Assembly (NCBI GenBank): GCA_017163975.1
Contig: JAFFSR010000239.1
Coordinates: 1-64,000 of the forward strand
Direction of reading: 5' to 3'
From: Anastatus disparis
Taxonomy: Eukaryota > Arthropoda > Insecta > Hymenoptera > Eupelmidae
Length of the DNA: 64,000 bases
The notes under the pieces: generated by a model
Databases searched by the model: none
Told to the model about the DNA's origin: nothing
Seen by the model: the letters and a program-made list of their open reading frames with translations, nothing else
Part shown: one piece after another, positions 46,081 to 56,752 of the stretch
How the letters are laid out: every line of letters starts with the position of its first letter
Numbering within the stretch: the stretch's first letter is position 1
Program-made: the position numbers and the translations under genes

Positions 46081-48139
46081 TAAGTCAAAAATAAAAGTTA
46101 AAACTTTTTAAATTTATATTTATAGCATGCGTACCATTGAGTTGAAACAAAATTAATGAGGCCAAAGTGTTACGTAATGATTTTAACATTTTTATGAACA
46201 CATGGCTTCATCAATTTTGTTTCCTCAATGATATAAATGTTAGAAAATCTAAGAAAAAGTTTGAAATCAATTGAATACTTAATTTTCGAGAATTAGCTTA
46301 TCTCTCATAAGGGGATGGAAAAAGTGTATCAATTAAAATGTAAAGTATCTCATAAATTTGATTAATTGATTGATTTTAAATTTTAAGTTATACTTACTAA
46401 CATTAATATCATCAAGAATAAGCCAAATGAATAAAACAAGATTGCTATATAAAAATTATGATTAAAATATTTGTATTTTTCGTATTTATTTTAATTGAAA
46501 AATTAAATTATTTAAAATAACAATTTTTATATAAAAATCTAGCTTTAACAATTTGGCTTACTTTTGTTAATAATGTTAAAAAGTATAGCCCAAAGTTTAA
46601 AATCAATCCAATAGTAAGGTTTTTAGATACTTCAAATTTTCTTTCATACACTTAGTCTGTCTCTGGACGAGACGAATTGTAAATATTTTATAATTTTTTA
46701 ACAAACTAAAAGGTTGAAAAAATATTTAGTATTCGAATTCCATTTCTAACTGCAGATCTATTATCTTTGACTAAAAACGCATCTTTTTTTTATTCTTTCT
46801 GAAGTTATTTTCTATCTCTCTTACTTCTGAAAATATTCGCGTTTGAAAAAAACATGTTTTTTAAAAAAAAAATATTGTAATTTTGTTTAAAAGTGACAGA
46901 TACAAATGCTTAACCGCTCATATAAAAGCTGAATAAATACCCTTTAAACCCCGTTGATTTTATTAAGTTATGGTTACTGGATCTAAATCTGTAGCGAATC
47001 AAAGAGAGATAAATTTTTTTTATATCTTTTTTTAATTGTTATAAAAAATGTAAATTTAAATTTTGTAAAGTCCACAGTAGCATTTTTGAAAGGTTTTTAT
47101 CTACCATTTCGAATACCATTGGAATTTTCAAACTACGATAATTCATTCCAAAATTATAAACTTTTTTAGATAAAAAAGGCAAGAATTTATTTAAAATCAA
47201 GAAGTAAAATAGAAAAAGAAAATTTTATGATCTTTCTCTCTTTAACTACTAAAGCTTGCATGAATTGTAGCTTGCGCTCACGCATTTTCTATATCTACTT
47301 TTTTCTTAACTGTACTGAAATTCAGATTTTAATTTTTGTTTTGTGAACATATTTTATTGTTAATATATATTCAATGATGATCATGTTTTATAAAATGTTT
47401 CAAATAAAATTTTAATTTTTTTATTTTATTTCTTAAACTTAGTCTTTTATTTTTATAATTTTATGAATCCTTTAATTTTATAATTTTTCGAATTCAGTCG
47501 TAATGGAGATCTTTTGAAATACAAACCCTTTTGCTATTGCCTAAGTAGACCCATGCTTAGATACGTCTCTGCTTATTTTTATTGTGTTTTCATTTTTCTT
47601 CTTGATTCTCAGGATCAGGAAATAAATAATTGACTGCTTATTGAATTGAACGTTTAATTTATTGTAACTGCACAGTAATTAATTATTCATATGTCTTGAA
47701 AAAAATTTTATTTTTTAGTATTGATACAATATTTTCGATGATTGCTTAGAGAAATAATTTTACAAGCTGAAATTAAGAATTGACCGTTAATTATTAATAT
47801 AAAGCTTTACTATAAAGTTTAATTTACTAAAATATTACTATTAAAATTTTTACTTGAATTACGTCAAATGATAATTTACATTTTTTCAATAAAGTTATTC
47901 AATTTTCTTTGTTAATTTTGTAAATCTGCTTATTTTGAATTATGCAACGGTTATTCATAATTGAAAATTTCTATTTCCAATTGTCTTCCAATAAATAAAC
48001 TCTTTAGACTTAGGCATAAAAGTCATATCTTTGCGGCTTTTAATCTTACAGCTTCTTCCAAGATCATAACGCATGAAAATCATGCTTTCTGCTTTCTCAC
48101 AAAAAAAGCTTTGTATCAGCAAAAAATTTTTTTTTATAT

Positions 48140-48830
48140 TTTTTTATTAATGTGTACTTATTTGGACTTCCTGAGTCAAAAAAAGTGGTTTCCAGAAAAT
48201 ATCTGTATGTATGTGTATGTGTGTATGAATTCAGTACGCCAGTTAGATCTTGAAAATTACTCGATGGATTTGCTTCTAATTTTGCATACAATTTAGTTTT
48301 TTGTCTAATTGGGGGGGAGGGAGGCTATTAAAAATTGGTTTTCATAGCGTAGTTTTCATTTTAGACCCATTTTAAGAATTTTTTAAAAATTTCGATTTCT
48401 CATTTTTTTTGTATTTTACGTAAACTACTCGATGAATTTGCTTGAAAATTTGGATGAAAATTATTTTTGACTGCGAAAAGAAAAAAAACTTTTGAAAACT
48501 GATTTTCTTAGCGCACTTTTAATTTTAGAGCATATAGAAAATTTTGAAAAAAATGTTCATTTTCCATTTTTTTTTCTTTTTTACGAAAACCATTCGATAG
48601 ATTTACTCCAAAATTTGTATGCAAGTTATTCGCTATTGTCTAAAGAAAACCAGCTTTGGAAAACTTTTTTTTTAGCGCAGTTTTAATTTTAGAGCATTTT
48701 GAAAATTTTCAAAAAAAATTTTTATTTTCATTTATTTTCTATTATACGTAAACCATTCGATGGATTTTCTCCCAAATTTGTATACAATCAATTCGCTAGT
48801 TTCTGAAGAAAAAAAGCTGTTGAAATCAGT
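48140..48830 (+). repeat. Array B of the same ~165-bp repeat (4 units)
   Basis: Units with ACTCGATGGATTTGCTTC, TTTGCATACAATTTAG and TTTTAATTTTAGAGCATTTT start near 48255, 48423, 48588 and 48751. The same lead-in (TTTGGACTT...AAAAAAGTGGTTT) precedes it. A GTATGTGTATGTGTGTATG microsatellite lies inside. Confidence 0.8.
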
Positions 48831-49099
48831 TTCACTTTTACCCTCCTCAATTTTTCCTGAATAGAAATTATTTTTTTACGTTGAAATCATATTGTAAAAA
48901 TAAAATCAAATTACTCTAACTCATTGAGCTCTATGAGAAAACATTGCGCCAAAGCATTTACTGGCAGCGTTTTCCAAATCTTTACGTTGCCTTCGTATTA
49001 TACGGCCCTAAGCACAAGTCCCTATGAGTTTAGCCTTAGATTTGATAATATTACAATGACTTATTAAGTTGTTATTATTCTAGCCTTGAATCTTACAGT

Positions 49100-49450
49100 T
49101 CATATTTTAGTAGCGGTGTATTTGGGGTTATTATATTTATATCTATATACATAAGTAAAGGAAAGGACATTGCCTAAGTTGTATTATTAAATTGAAAGCT
49201 TGCTAAGCTAACAAGAAATCTTTTATTTTTAAATATACATTCTTAATATATGTAATACATTTTTGACATAACGCACAATTATTTGGCAAATCATTAAAAA
49301 TATATGTTATTATAATATATATCTATTTTGTTGAACATATTTTGTGCTTGATGGAAGTTATAGTTTGTTCTGTTATTTTTTTCATCCCCTAAGATATAAT
49401 AAAACCGTATAATTGCAATCGACAGTATTTTTTTTCTTTTCACTTCATAT
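49100..49450 (-). repeat. Repeat in SLC5 3' flank, inverted copy of 43060-43350
   Basis: In SLC5 sense it reads TCCATCAAGCACAAAATATG, TTCAACAAAATAGATATATA, AATGTATATTTAAAAATAAA and TTTCTTGTTAGCTTAGCAAG, matching the FAR 3' flank copy in FAR sense. Confidence 0.85.
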
Positions 49451-49589
49451 ATAATACACAATAATTATAAAAAACTACAAAACACAATTTTTCTGATAAA
49501 GTCAACATCAATTTCGATAATTAATCAACGCATGTTTACAATCATATCTACAAAATGAATTTAATTTAAAAAATTAAAAAATATTAAAG

Positions 49590-49706
49590 ACGTTGATCAA
49601 CAATGTCAGACGTTGGATAATCAATATTCAAAAAATTTTTAGAATAATATCTAATAAACTATGATAGTTATAAAACCGAATCATCTTTCATCCTTTCTGC
49701 ACATTC
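49590..49706 (+). repeat. Direct repeat, copy 2 (copy 1 at 44645-44762)
   Basis: GACGTTGATCAACAATGTCA, GACGTTGGATAATCAATA and ATCTTTCATCCTTTCTG. It lies about 100 bp past the SLC5 stop, inside the likely 3' UTR or flank. Confidence 0.8.
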
Positions 49707-49806
49707 AGATGCCTTACTATTGTGTAATTTAGCTGTCTAAAAAGTAAAATACGAATATTTTTAAAATCCATTATACGATTGTAAGAATAATACGTAAAAC
49801 AATAAA

Positions 49807-50008
49807 TTATACCTCTACTCTACCAAGATCCAAGCTTATCGTTTGAGGGCGAAGATATTTTCGTAGGAAAGGTGCCATAAGCGCTGGATCGAGTTTATCT
49901 ATATTTTCAGATGAGATCAAACTAACGACAAGGCCAACGCTCATCGTTACCAAGGTACCAGCGACCGTGTACCATAAGTAACTAAGTCGATAAACGGCCC
50001 ATGGCTCA
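49807..50008 (-). CDS. SLC5 symporter coding exon 12 (C-terminus and stop)
   Basis: Reads [32 protein letters not shown] (last membrane helix), then a charged tail ending LDLGRVEV and TAA at 49809-49807. Acceptor TTTTTTAG. An AATAAA on the - strand lies at about 49222-49227. Confidence 0.93.
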
Positions 50009-53000
50009 CTAAAAAACAAAAAATATATTTTCGTTTACATTAATTACGTTATTATATTGTATTTTGCAAATGTAAAATACTGATATTACAGTTTTTCAAA
50101 TTTTTTATTCTTAATTTAAAAGTTTCGAATATATCTATATATTACACATAATAATTATCAATATTTAAATAATAAAATCCATGACACAGAGATACTTCAA
50201 AAATTTTTTTAATAAAAATAAAATCTCCAGGAAACTGGAATGTCGGTAACTATGTATAAATCATAATATACTCTATTACATTTCCTTAAATTTATTTTTA
50301 ATTATTTTGTTGAATAATTGTTTATAATGTTTTTAATGGACCAAATGAAACATTTATTCATGAGTAGTACAATATGTTTTGTCAGTACTCTAACTAACCA
50401 AGTACAATAAATACTTGGTTAGTTAGAGTATAACAAGTAATGTTTCAGATATCAGAAATAAAGTTTTATATTCATAAATAATTTTAAAATTTATTTTTTA
50501 TATATTACCCTTCTTCAGGATCGTTTAATAAAGTCTCGGGAGGAAGCAAGAGAAGCAAGTTTTCTGATTGTTGAAACGAGTATGTACAACCTTCAATGCT
50601 TACTGGTTTTTCATCAAACCTATTGATTTTATTATAAATGAATAAAACTATAAAAATCAATCTTATAATTAAAAAAATATTCAATTTGTAAGGAAGTTTA
50701 GTTTACCGTATTTTTCCATTAGTTATTGCAGCCTCAGCAGCAAGACTAATCCAGCCCATGAACGCAAGGCCGGATAGTCCACCGATCAGAGCACCCTGAA
50801 AAAAAGTTTATCATTCGTTTTTCAAGAATCGACGAAACATAAAAAAATTTTTATACGCGTTATTATTTATAGAATGTACAATCTAACTTTAGAGTTACAC
50901 GTGATTTTTTTTTAGATGGCTCAATTATTTATAACGACATTAGCTATAGCTCTAACATTCTTTTGGCTAAAAATATGTATTCACGATGAGTTTGACGCTT
51001 CGAATCATGACTTAATCAAAATTTGTTGTATTAGCCAATTAATAAAACTCGGTAGGCCATTATTTAAAGCTTCTTTAAAATAATTCATAAAAAATATCTA
51101 ATTTAGTTATCATGTGTTAATTTGTATAAATATATTTAATAAAATTTCAAATAAATTCGTATTTGATAGGTCAAGACTATAATAATGACTCACGGCGGTT
51201 GAATGACATACTAAAATACCGGAAATAAATTTTGAAATTTTTTAACATTGACATATTCCAATTTTTGAGGAACGGTCAAGGATGATAAACAATCTATAGT
51301 TATTTAGCATTACAATACCCTCACGTACGTTGGCGTTGATCCAAGGTACTAAAATTCCCATACTAAAGATACCAAGCGAAGGTCCGCTTGTAATCGCGGA
51401 TAAGCTCATCGATAACTGAAAAAAAAACAAAGTTTTGAAAAATCTACAGATTTCTTAAATATTTAAAATCGTTTCATTAAAATTGAAAAACTTTACCTGT
51501 AAAACGTGTGAGCCGGTCTTTTCTACGACGAGAACTAGACCAGCGCAAATTACACCTAATATTAAGACTATAAGTTTCATTAAAATGTCAATGGTTTTTT
51601 GGTTGAATGGTGTTTTGCGAAGTGGTTTGATAAAATCTTCAAGTACAACGGCGGCCATGGAATTCAAACCAGTTGATAAAGAACTGTAAATTTAATATTA
51701 TAAAACAATTGATTTTATATTTGTCTCCCTTTTTGGAATATTTCGTAGGCTATTACAGTTTCTAATAATTTTTTTTAAAATCTAATATATGCATAAGGTT
51801 TTTTCTCATATTATTTAATGTAGATTCATTCTGTTGAGGTTTGTCATACCTATTATGTCAAGCACGTACTTACTATAAGCAATTCATGGAATGAATAATA
51901 AACGAAAAAACAATCAAGAGCAGGAATCGAACTCAATTCCTCGATTTAACGATTTTAATTGAGTTCCTCATTTTTCTCCAGTTACACTTGAGTCACTGAG
52001 ATTTCTATTTATAAACTAAACTTTTATTATATTTTTAATCTCATTTAAATGACTAGTATGATCGTTCAAACGATATAAATAATCACGTTTTAAATAAAAA
52101 TATAAAATTTAATCAAATCCTTATTTGAATTTTTTGTTTATTACGAAATTGTAATATCAAATAGTTAGAAATTATTTCAAAATTCAAAATTAATTTTTAT
52201 TAATGGATTACCTTAACGCTGCGCTGAAAACACCAGCGACGAATAATCCTGGCAAACCAGGAAATTTTCCGAGAATGTTCATCATAAGTAAAGGTAACAA
52301 TTGGTCTTTGGCTCTAGCAAGCTAAAAATATAATGAATTTTTAACTTTAATAGTTTTATAATTATCCATTACAGACTTTAGTGGAAAAAATAAATGAAAC
52401 ATCTCAAATAATTCTGAAAATTTTCGAACAAATTTGAAACAAACCGAAATGAGCTGTAATAAATTGAATTTTTTTTTTAATTTAGGCAAAACCCTTATAA
52501 TATTTCGGTTCGTTTCGTTTGATGTTTTTCATGAATTTCTGATACTTTCTCAATGTCACAGTTTTCTTTTTTTAATATTTCAAAGTCTTTTCAAAATTTT
52601 TCAAAATTTTGCAGAAATTTTTTATATTTTTCAAAATTTTTGAATTTTTTGAATTTTTACAGATATTTTTAGAATATTTAAAAATATAATAAAACTTGAC
52701 AAAACTTTTTTTAAAACATAAAATCATAAATATTTTTAAAAATGAAATAAATTAAAACAAATTCAAACTTTCGTACTAATTAATTTCTCTTTCAATTTAT
52801 GAAAAATTCGTCAATTTATGAAAAGAACTCATCAATTATCAAAAAAAAACAGTGCAACAATCCGAAAATTCCTAAAACAATTTAGAATACGCTAATTGTT
52901 TCGACAAAATTCTTAAAAGAAATTTCAATATGTTTCAATTTCTTTAAGAAATATCAAATTATTTTTTTACAACTTTTTTCCACTAAAAAACAGAAAAAAA

Positions 53001-56000
53001 ACTGTCAGTGTACGAAGCATACTTTAGTCGTAAGTGGATCGCACTCGTGATACCAAGCATAGACCAACATACCAGAATAACCACAAACACTTATTAGCAT
53101 CAGCACTCCTATGGTGAAAGACCACAGCGCTCTGAATAATTAATAATAAAACCAAATCATTAATACAACATATCTATTCAGCTCTATTTTACTAATTACT
53201 AATGTGGCATTAGAAAACTGAGGAAAAAGGAAAAAAGCTTATTATTAATTGTTTTTACAGTAAAATTTAAAAATATTCTACATAAAAAAATTCCAATCAA
53301 TAAAGTAAATTAAAATTGTAAATAAAAATACAATAATTTACCTTCTTGCGTGAGCAACAGTTGGTAATGAAAGGTATCGTTGAATCATGTTCTGATTGAT
53401 GGCTGATATTTGTAACCAATGCACGCAGCCACCGATTACCAATGACCAAATTGTGTGTCGTGTCAAAGGACTCCAATCAGTTCTGTGAAAAAAGAAACAC
53501 ATTACAACGGAATCCTCGTGCTTGTTAAAATTCGTAAACATGTAAAAAATAAAAGTAAGAAAAGAAATAAGAAATTTTTATCTTTCTTAATCTTACGTGG
53601 GTAATTCAAGTCGGCCGGAATCAAGATTACGACGTATGACAACTGATAAACCTCCGAGATCGGATGTACCTTTTATTACAATCAATAGCATCGCCCCAAA
53701 CATTATGAAGGTCTGAACAAAATCTGTCCATACTACTGCGCGCAATCCACCCTGGAAATCATAATCGACTTATTTTACCTATGAGCAAAAAAGAATTCGA
53801 AATTATTGAAAATTAAGAACAAAAAAATTTATCTAATTCTCTTTGTAAAAATTTTTTATTTTTTATGAATTTTATCTCAATATTTCTTAAAAACTTATCA
53901 AATTATTTAAATATTGATCATTAATTATTGAAATTTTGTATAATAGGATTTTAAAAATACATACCACGCAAGTGTAAAAGATGCAAACAATACACACAAA
54001 TGGCGTGACCACGTGAATGTTTACTCCGGTAACTAAAAGATACGTCTAAGATGATTTAATTTTTAATTTATCAAGTATAAACTAGTTTCAATTTCAATTG
54101 TTATATGCGCATGCATTGACTCACAAAAGAAATGATTTAACAACTTGATCATTTGAAACATTATTTGCCTTTACGAATTTTATTTAAGTGAACAATAAAT
54201 TATCAAGTTTTGTAAATTTCTGAGCTTTTTTTTAAATGCATTTTTTTAAATACATATTGAAAGTTTCATGTTGAAATTAAAATTATAAGCTGAAAGCTTA
54301 AACTATTTTGAAAATCGAAAATGACGTTGAAGCTATTTCTTACTAAGCTAAGTTTCAATTCACTTTGAAATATATTTCTTTATATTTCAAAAGGAGAAAA
54401 TGATTAACTTCTTATTTTTGTTTTCAGAAGGAGAAAATGATTAACTTCTTATTTTTGTTTTCAGAATTTAATTGAAAATAGTAAAGTCTTTTTCTAAATT
54501 AAATCAAAACTTTTCTTTTTATTTTAATGATGATTCTAGTTTATTTAAAGCATAAACATATTACTCAAGAATTATTCCAAGAAAAAATTAATTTAAGCTA
54601 TCAAGTGCTGCAGAATGGCGTGTTTAATTTTCGAAATTCAAAATAGCTTTTGTAATTCATTGGTGAAACTTAGGTTTAACAATACACACTTTTAATTACT
54701 CTTATACGTAATGATTGATAAAATATCATTCTTTTTATAATGAATAATTAAAAACTAAAATTGATCGAAAAAGCATACTTCTATATCATGCGTTACAATT
54801 TTTAAAGATGTTAGTAGATGCACTGTAAAATTATAAGGAAGAGAAAAAAGCTATTGATGCCGAGAAATTCTAAATTGCTTTAACCGATATTACTTTATAG
54901 GAATTCAACAAAAATTTTCGTTTACTCGGGTAATAATAAAAAAAAGAAAAGATTCATTTGATGCACAAATTTTGATAATATGCATATTAATATATGAACA
55001 ATTATTACTGATTGATTAAGTCTTTGCAAATGTAAAATTGCCTGGAATGTAGAATATAGTTAATCGAACAACATATTTCTATTTATTAAATAATTATCTT
55101 CAAATACATCAATGATGAAATCAAGATTTGTTTATCACTAAAAATCATGAAAAATAAGCACTCATAATTTTAAAACGAATACATTTAAATTAAGAAACTT
55201 TGAAAATATTGAATTTCTTTTTTTCAGAGTAATTTATTAATTATAAAAATTTAGAGTAAAAAGATTGATCACATATTTTTTCAAACAAATCTTTTTTTTA
55301 ACAAAAAAATAAAATTGAAAATCTTTGTTAAATAACTTCTATAGACTTGCGAAATGCTTTGATTGATGTATATATTCATATAAATATACCTTGATTGAAG
55401 GCGAGCGCTGGTACGTAAATGACGATTGGCAACCACGTTATCTATATATGCATAAGAAACAATTTTCATAATTAATTTGTCCTCTCTACGTCTTTATTAA
55501 ATTTCTGAGAGAAAAAAAAGGTACAAAAAATTTATTCAATGCCTACGATTTACAATCTATATATTTTATTTTATTTTTTTTAATTTTATAACGTTGCTGT
55601 ATTTATGCTATAAATGCAATGCTAATTAGCGACGGAGGATTTCAGCGTGCTTGCGAACAAAGTACATGTAACGTATACAGTGGTACTTGTATGAATCGGC
55701 CGAGAGCGGGATTCGAACTCGGGTTCCTTGAGATTATGAATCCATCGCTCTACCGACTGAGCCACTGGAGACCTCGAAATTAATGTTTGATGAATCAGAA
55801 CAACTACTTTAAAAGTTATTAACTTAAATAATTAAAAAAGTTAACCGTATTAATTGTTATTTCAAATTATTAACAATAAATTGATTTAAAAAAAAATACT
55901 ATTATCTTTTTAATTAATTAATTTCATATTTGTATAAAAATTATTAATAACTTTTTTTTATTAAAATTTAAATATAATCATCACATGTCTACTATATAGT

Positions 56001-56643
56001 TTAAATTAAAATTGTAAACTGAAAAATAAAAATTCAAACGCAAGCTCATAAAACCCTTTATTTAGAAATCTAATTTATTAAAATATAGTAAATGAAAAAA
56101 AAATAAAAGTAGATCGTTTTGAATGTTTAAGCATTAAAATTAAATATTTACAATTCCAATGGAAAATAGAATCGATCCAAGTGTCCTTATTTTCTTGTCA
56201 AACCTTTTCTCCAAATACTCGTAAGTGCTGGTCAATCTTAAATCATGAAACACCGGTAAATAAACATTGGACATTATAAAGCCAACCATAATAACGCCAA
56301 ATCCAATGCAGAGATAACTGGTGCCGTGTACGTAAACTTCGGTCGGTGTACCGAGTAACGATATACCAGATATAAAACTTGCAATTAAACTCATGCTCAC
56401 TGGAAACGTACTCATGTTACGACCACCAACTAAGTATTCGTCCTCTCCGTGCGAACGTTTTATGAAACCAAAATATATACCAATACAACCACACGATATG
56501 AGCATGCCGACGAATATCGAGTAATCGGCTGTGCTAAAGTTTTGTAATGAATTAATAACATCGTGCACACTTGGCATATCGTTTAGTTTGTCGTTATCAA
56601 TAGCTGGGACCTCATCGTCGTTCAATGCTGATGATGAGGCCAT
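49807..56643 (-). CDS. SLC5-family sodium/solute symporter (monocarboxylate transporter-like), complete, 12 coding exons, 600 aa
   Basis: Na+-driven uptake of small organic solutes across the plasma membrane; the sequence resembles insect sodium-coupled monocarboxylate transporters (family knowledge). Coding exons, 5' to 3' on the - strand: 56643-56152, 55441-55390, 54032-53965, 53751-53597, 53482-53342, 53131-53023, 52321-52212, 51683-51497, 51415-51329, 50795-50707, 50619-50509 and 50008-49807. All introns are GT-AG and the phases sum to 1803 nt with stop. Visible: TM1 [20 protein letters not shown] (41-60), GGRNM (73-77), the LGTPTEVY region (97-104), and the TM8 motif [15 protein letters not shown] (371-385). 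By alignment with bacterial vSGLT, A373, S376 and S377 match the Na2-site residues (inference). A hydrophobic helix lies near the C-terminus. The ATG at 56643 is the first Met after an in-frame upstream TAA. A multivitamin-type SLC5 paralogue is the alternative. Confidence 0.94.
50386..50430. repeat. Perfect 19-bp inverted repeat, 7-base loop
   Basis: TACTCTAACTAACCAAGTA, CAATAAA, then TACTTGGTTAGTTAGAGTA, in the last intron of the SLC5 gene. It would fold into a short perfect hairpin in the transcript. Confidence 0.95.
50509..50619 (-). CDS. SLC5 symporter coding exon 11
   Basis: Reads [17 protein letters not shown] then [18 protein letters not shown]: the extracellular loop before the last helix. 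Acceptor TCAATAG, donor GTAATA. Confidence 0.9.
50707..50795 (-). CDS. SLC5 symporter coding exon 10
   Basis: Reads [20 protein letters not shown] then EAAITNGKI. Acceptor TTTCAG, donor GTAAAC. The glycine-rich helix is typical of TM11-12. Confidence 0.92.
51329..51415 (-). CDS. SLC5 symporter coding exon 9
   Basis: 29 codons, [20 protein letters not shown] then ILVPWINAN. The donor is GTACGT at 51328, chosen because exon 10 resumes the family sequence exactly; reading through would leave the family pattern. Confidence 0.92.
51497..51683 (-). CDS. SLC5 symporter coding exon 8 (Na+-site helix end)
   Basis: Reads [20 protein letters not shown], then a basic loop and a membrane helix, [20 protein letters not shown]. 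Acceptor TTACAG, donor GTAAAG. The SSLST motif is completed across the exon 7/8 junction. Confidence 0.94.
51855..52004 (-). repeat. Diverged tRNA-derived SINE copy
   Basis: The - strand has CTCAGTGACTCAAGTGTAAC (A-box region, changed) and GAATTGAGTTCGATTCCTGC (B box). An internal inserted or rearranged segment separates the boxes. Lies in the SLC5 intron between exons 7 and 8. Confidence 0.55.
52212..52321 (-). CDS. SLC5 symporter coding exon 7 (start of TM8)
   Basis: Reads [37 protein letters not shown]. The last residues begin the Na+-site helix. Acceptor TTTTAG, donor GTAATC. Confidence 0.94.
53023..53131 (-). CDS. SLC5 symporter coding exon 6
   Basis: Reads [36 protein letters not shown]. 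Acceptor TTCAG, donor GTATGC. One membrane helix followed by the 'Y-x3-CDP' loop typical of these transporters. Confidence 0.93.
53342..53482 (-). CDS. SLC5 symporter coding exon 5
   Basis: Reads [20 protein letters not shown] then [19 protein letters not shown], the conserved NQ-x-QRY segment of the family. Acceptor CACAG, donor GTAAAT. Confidence 0.94.
53597..53751 (-). CDS. SLC5 symporter coding exon 4
   Basis: Reads [20 protein letters not shown], the strongly conserved GGL-AV-WTD-QT signature of SLC5 proteins, then a membrane helix and [11 protein letters not shown]. Acceptor TTCCAG, donor GTAAGA. Confidence 0.94.
53965..54032 (-). CDS. SLC5 symporter coding exon 3 (68 nt)
   Basis: Reads [20 protein letters not shown] then TCV. 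Acceptor TCTTTTAG, donor GTATGT. It ends in phase 0. Confidence 0.92.
54391..54464. repeat. Exact 37-bp tandem duplication
   Basis: AAGGAGAAAATGATTAACTT and CTTATTTTTGTTTTCAG repeat once without change, in the SLC5 intron between exons 2 and 3. Each copy ends in a pyrimidine-rich CAG on the + strand, which is antisense to the gene. Confidence 0.93.
55390..55441 (-). CDS. SLC5 symporter coding exon 2 (52 nt)
   Basis: A very short exon that would be missed by length filters. It reads [17 protein letters not shown], the conserved TM3-4 stretch of SMCT-like transporters. Acceptor ATATAG, donor GTATAT. It restores the frame between exons 1 and 3. Confidence 0.92.
55571..55775 (-). repeat. tRNA-derived SINE (well preserved)
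   Basis: The - strand reads GAGGTCTCCAGTGGCTCAGT, A box TGGCTCAGTCGGTAGAGCG, anticodon-loop-like TTCATAA, B box GAGTTCGAATCCCG, family body with CCTCCGTCGCTAATTAGCAT, and an A/T tail. In the SLC5 intron between exons 1 and 2, in the sense orientation of the gene. Confidence 0.9.
56152..56643 (-). CDS. SLC5 symporter coding exon 1
   Basis: 164 codons. A hydrophilic N-terminus ([20 protein letters not shown]) is followed by TM1, the GGRNM motif, TM2 with [16 protein letters not shown], and [20 protein letters not shown]. The donor is GTAAAT. The acceptor-like TTTTTCAG at about 56752 suggests that the ~110 nt before the ATG are the last part of the 5' UTR. Confidence 0.94.
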
Positions 56644-56752
56644 TTTTTTACACAAGTATATTGTTGGGGATTGATTTTCCTGTTATTGCTTAATTTTAGC
56701 AATTTTACCAATTAAGGGATTTCCAGTGGTTTGACCAATGTCTGAAATGTCT
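56644..56752 (-). other. Probable proximal 5' UTR of the SLC5 symporter
   Basis: Between an acceptor-like TTTATTTTTCAG and the start codon. It holds no upstream ATG in frame and an in-frame TAA about 40 nt before the start. Inferred from splice-like sequence only. Confidence 0.45.

Larger units (their letters stand above)
41743..49806. other. Intergenic region between convergent FAR and SLC5 genes
   Basis: About 8 kb holding FAR poly(A) signals (about 42375 and 42484), an inverted repeat shared by both 3' flanks (43060 and 49100), an LTR-like insertion (43352-44513), a TA microsatellite, a direct repeat pair (44645 and 49590), the 112-codon open frame (45070) and two repeat arrays. No complete gene seen. 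Confidence 0.7.

Noticed and set aside
47961..48296. 111-codon open frame on the + strand
   Set aside because: Lies in repeat array B; similar frames arise in array A from the same repeat.
55571..55775. Functional tRNA gene (A and B boxes, CAT-like anticodon loop)
   Set aside because: Acceptor and anticodon stems do not pair well, and the same sequence with a ~120-bp tail occurs several times; it is a SINE.
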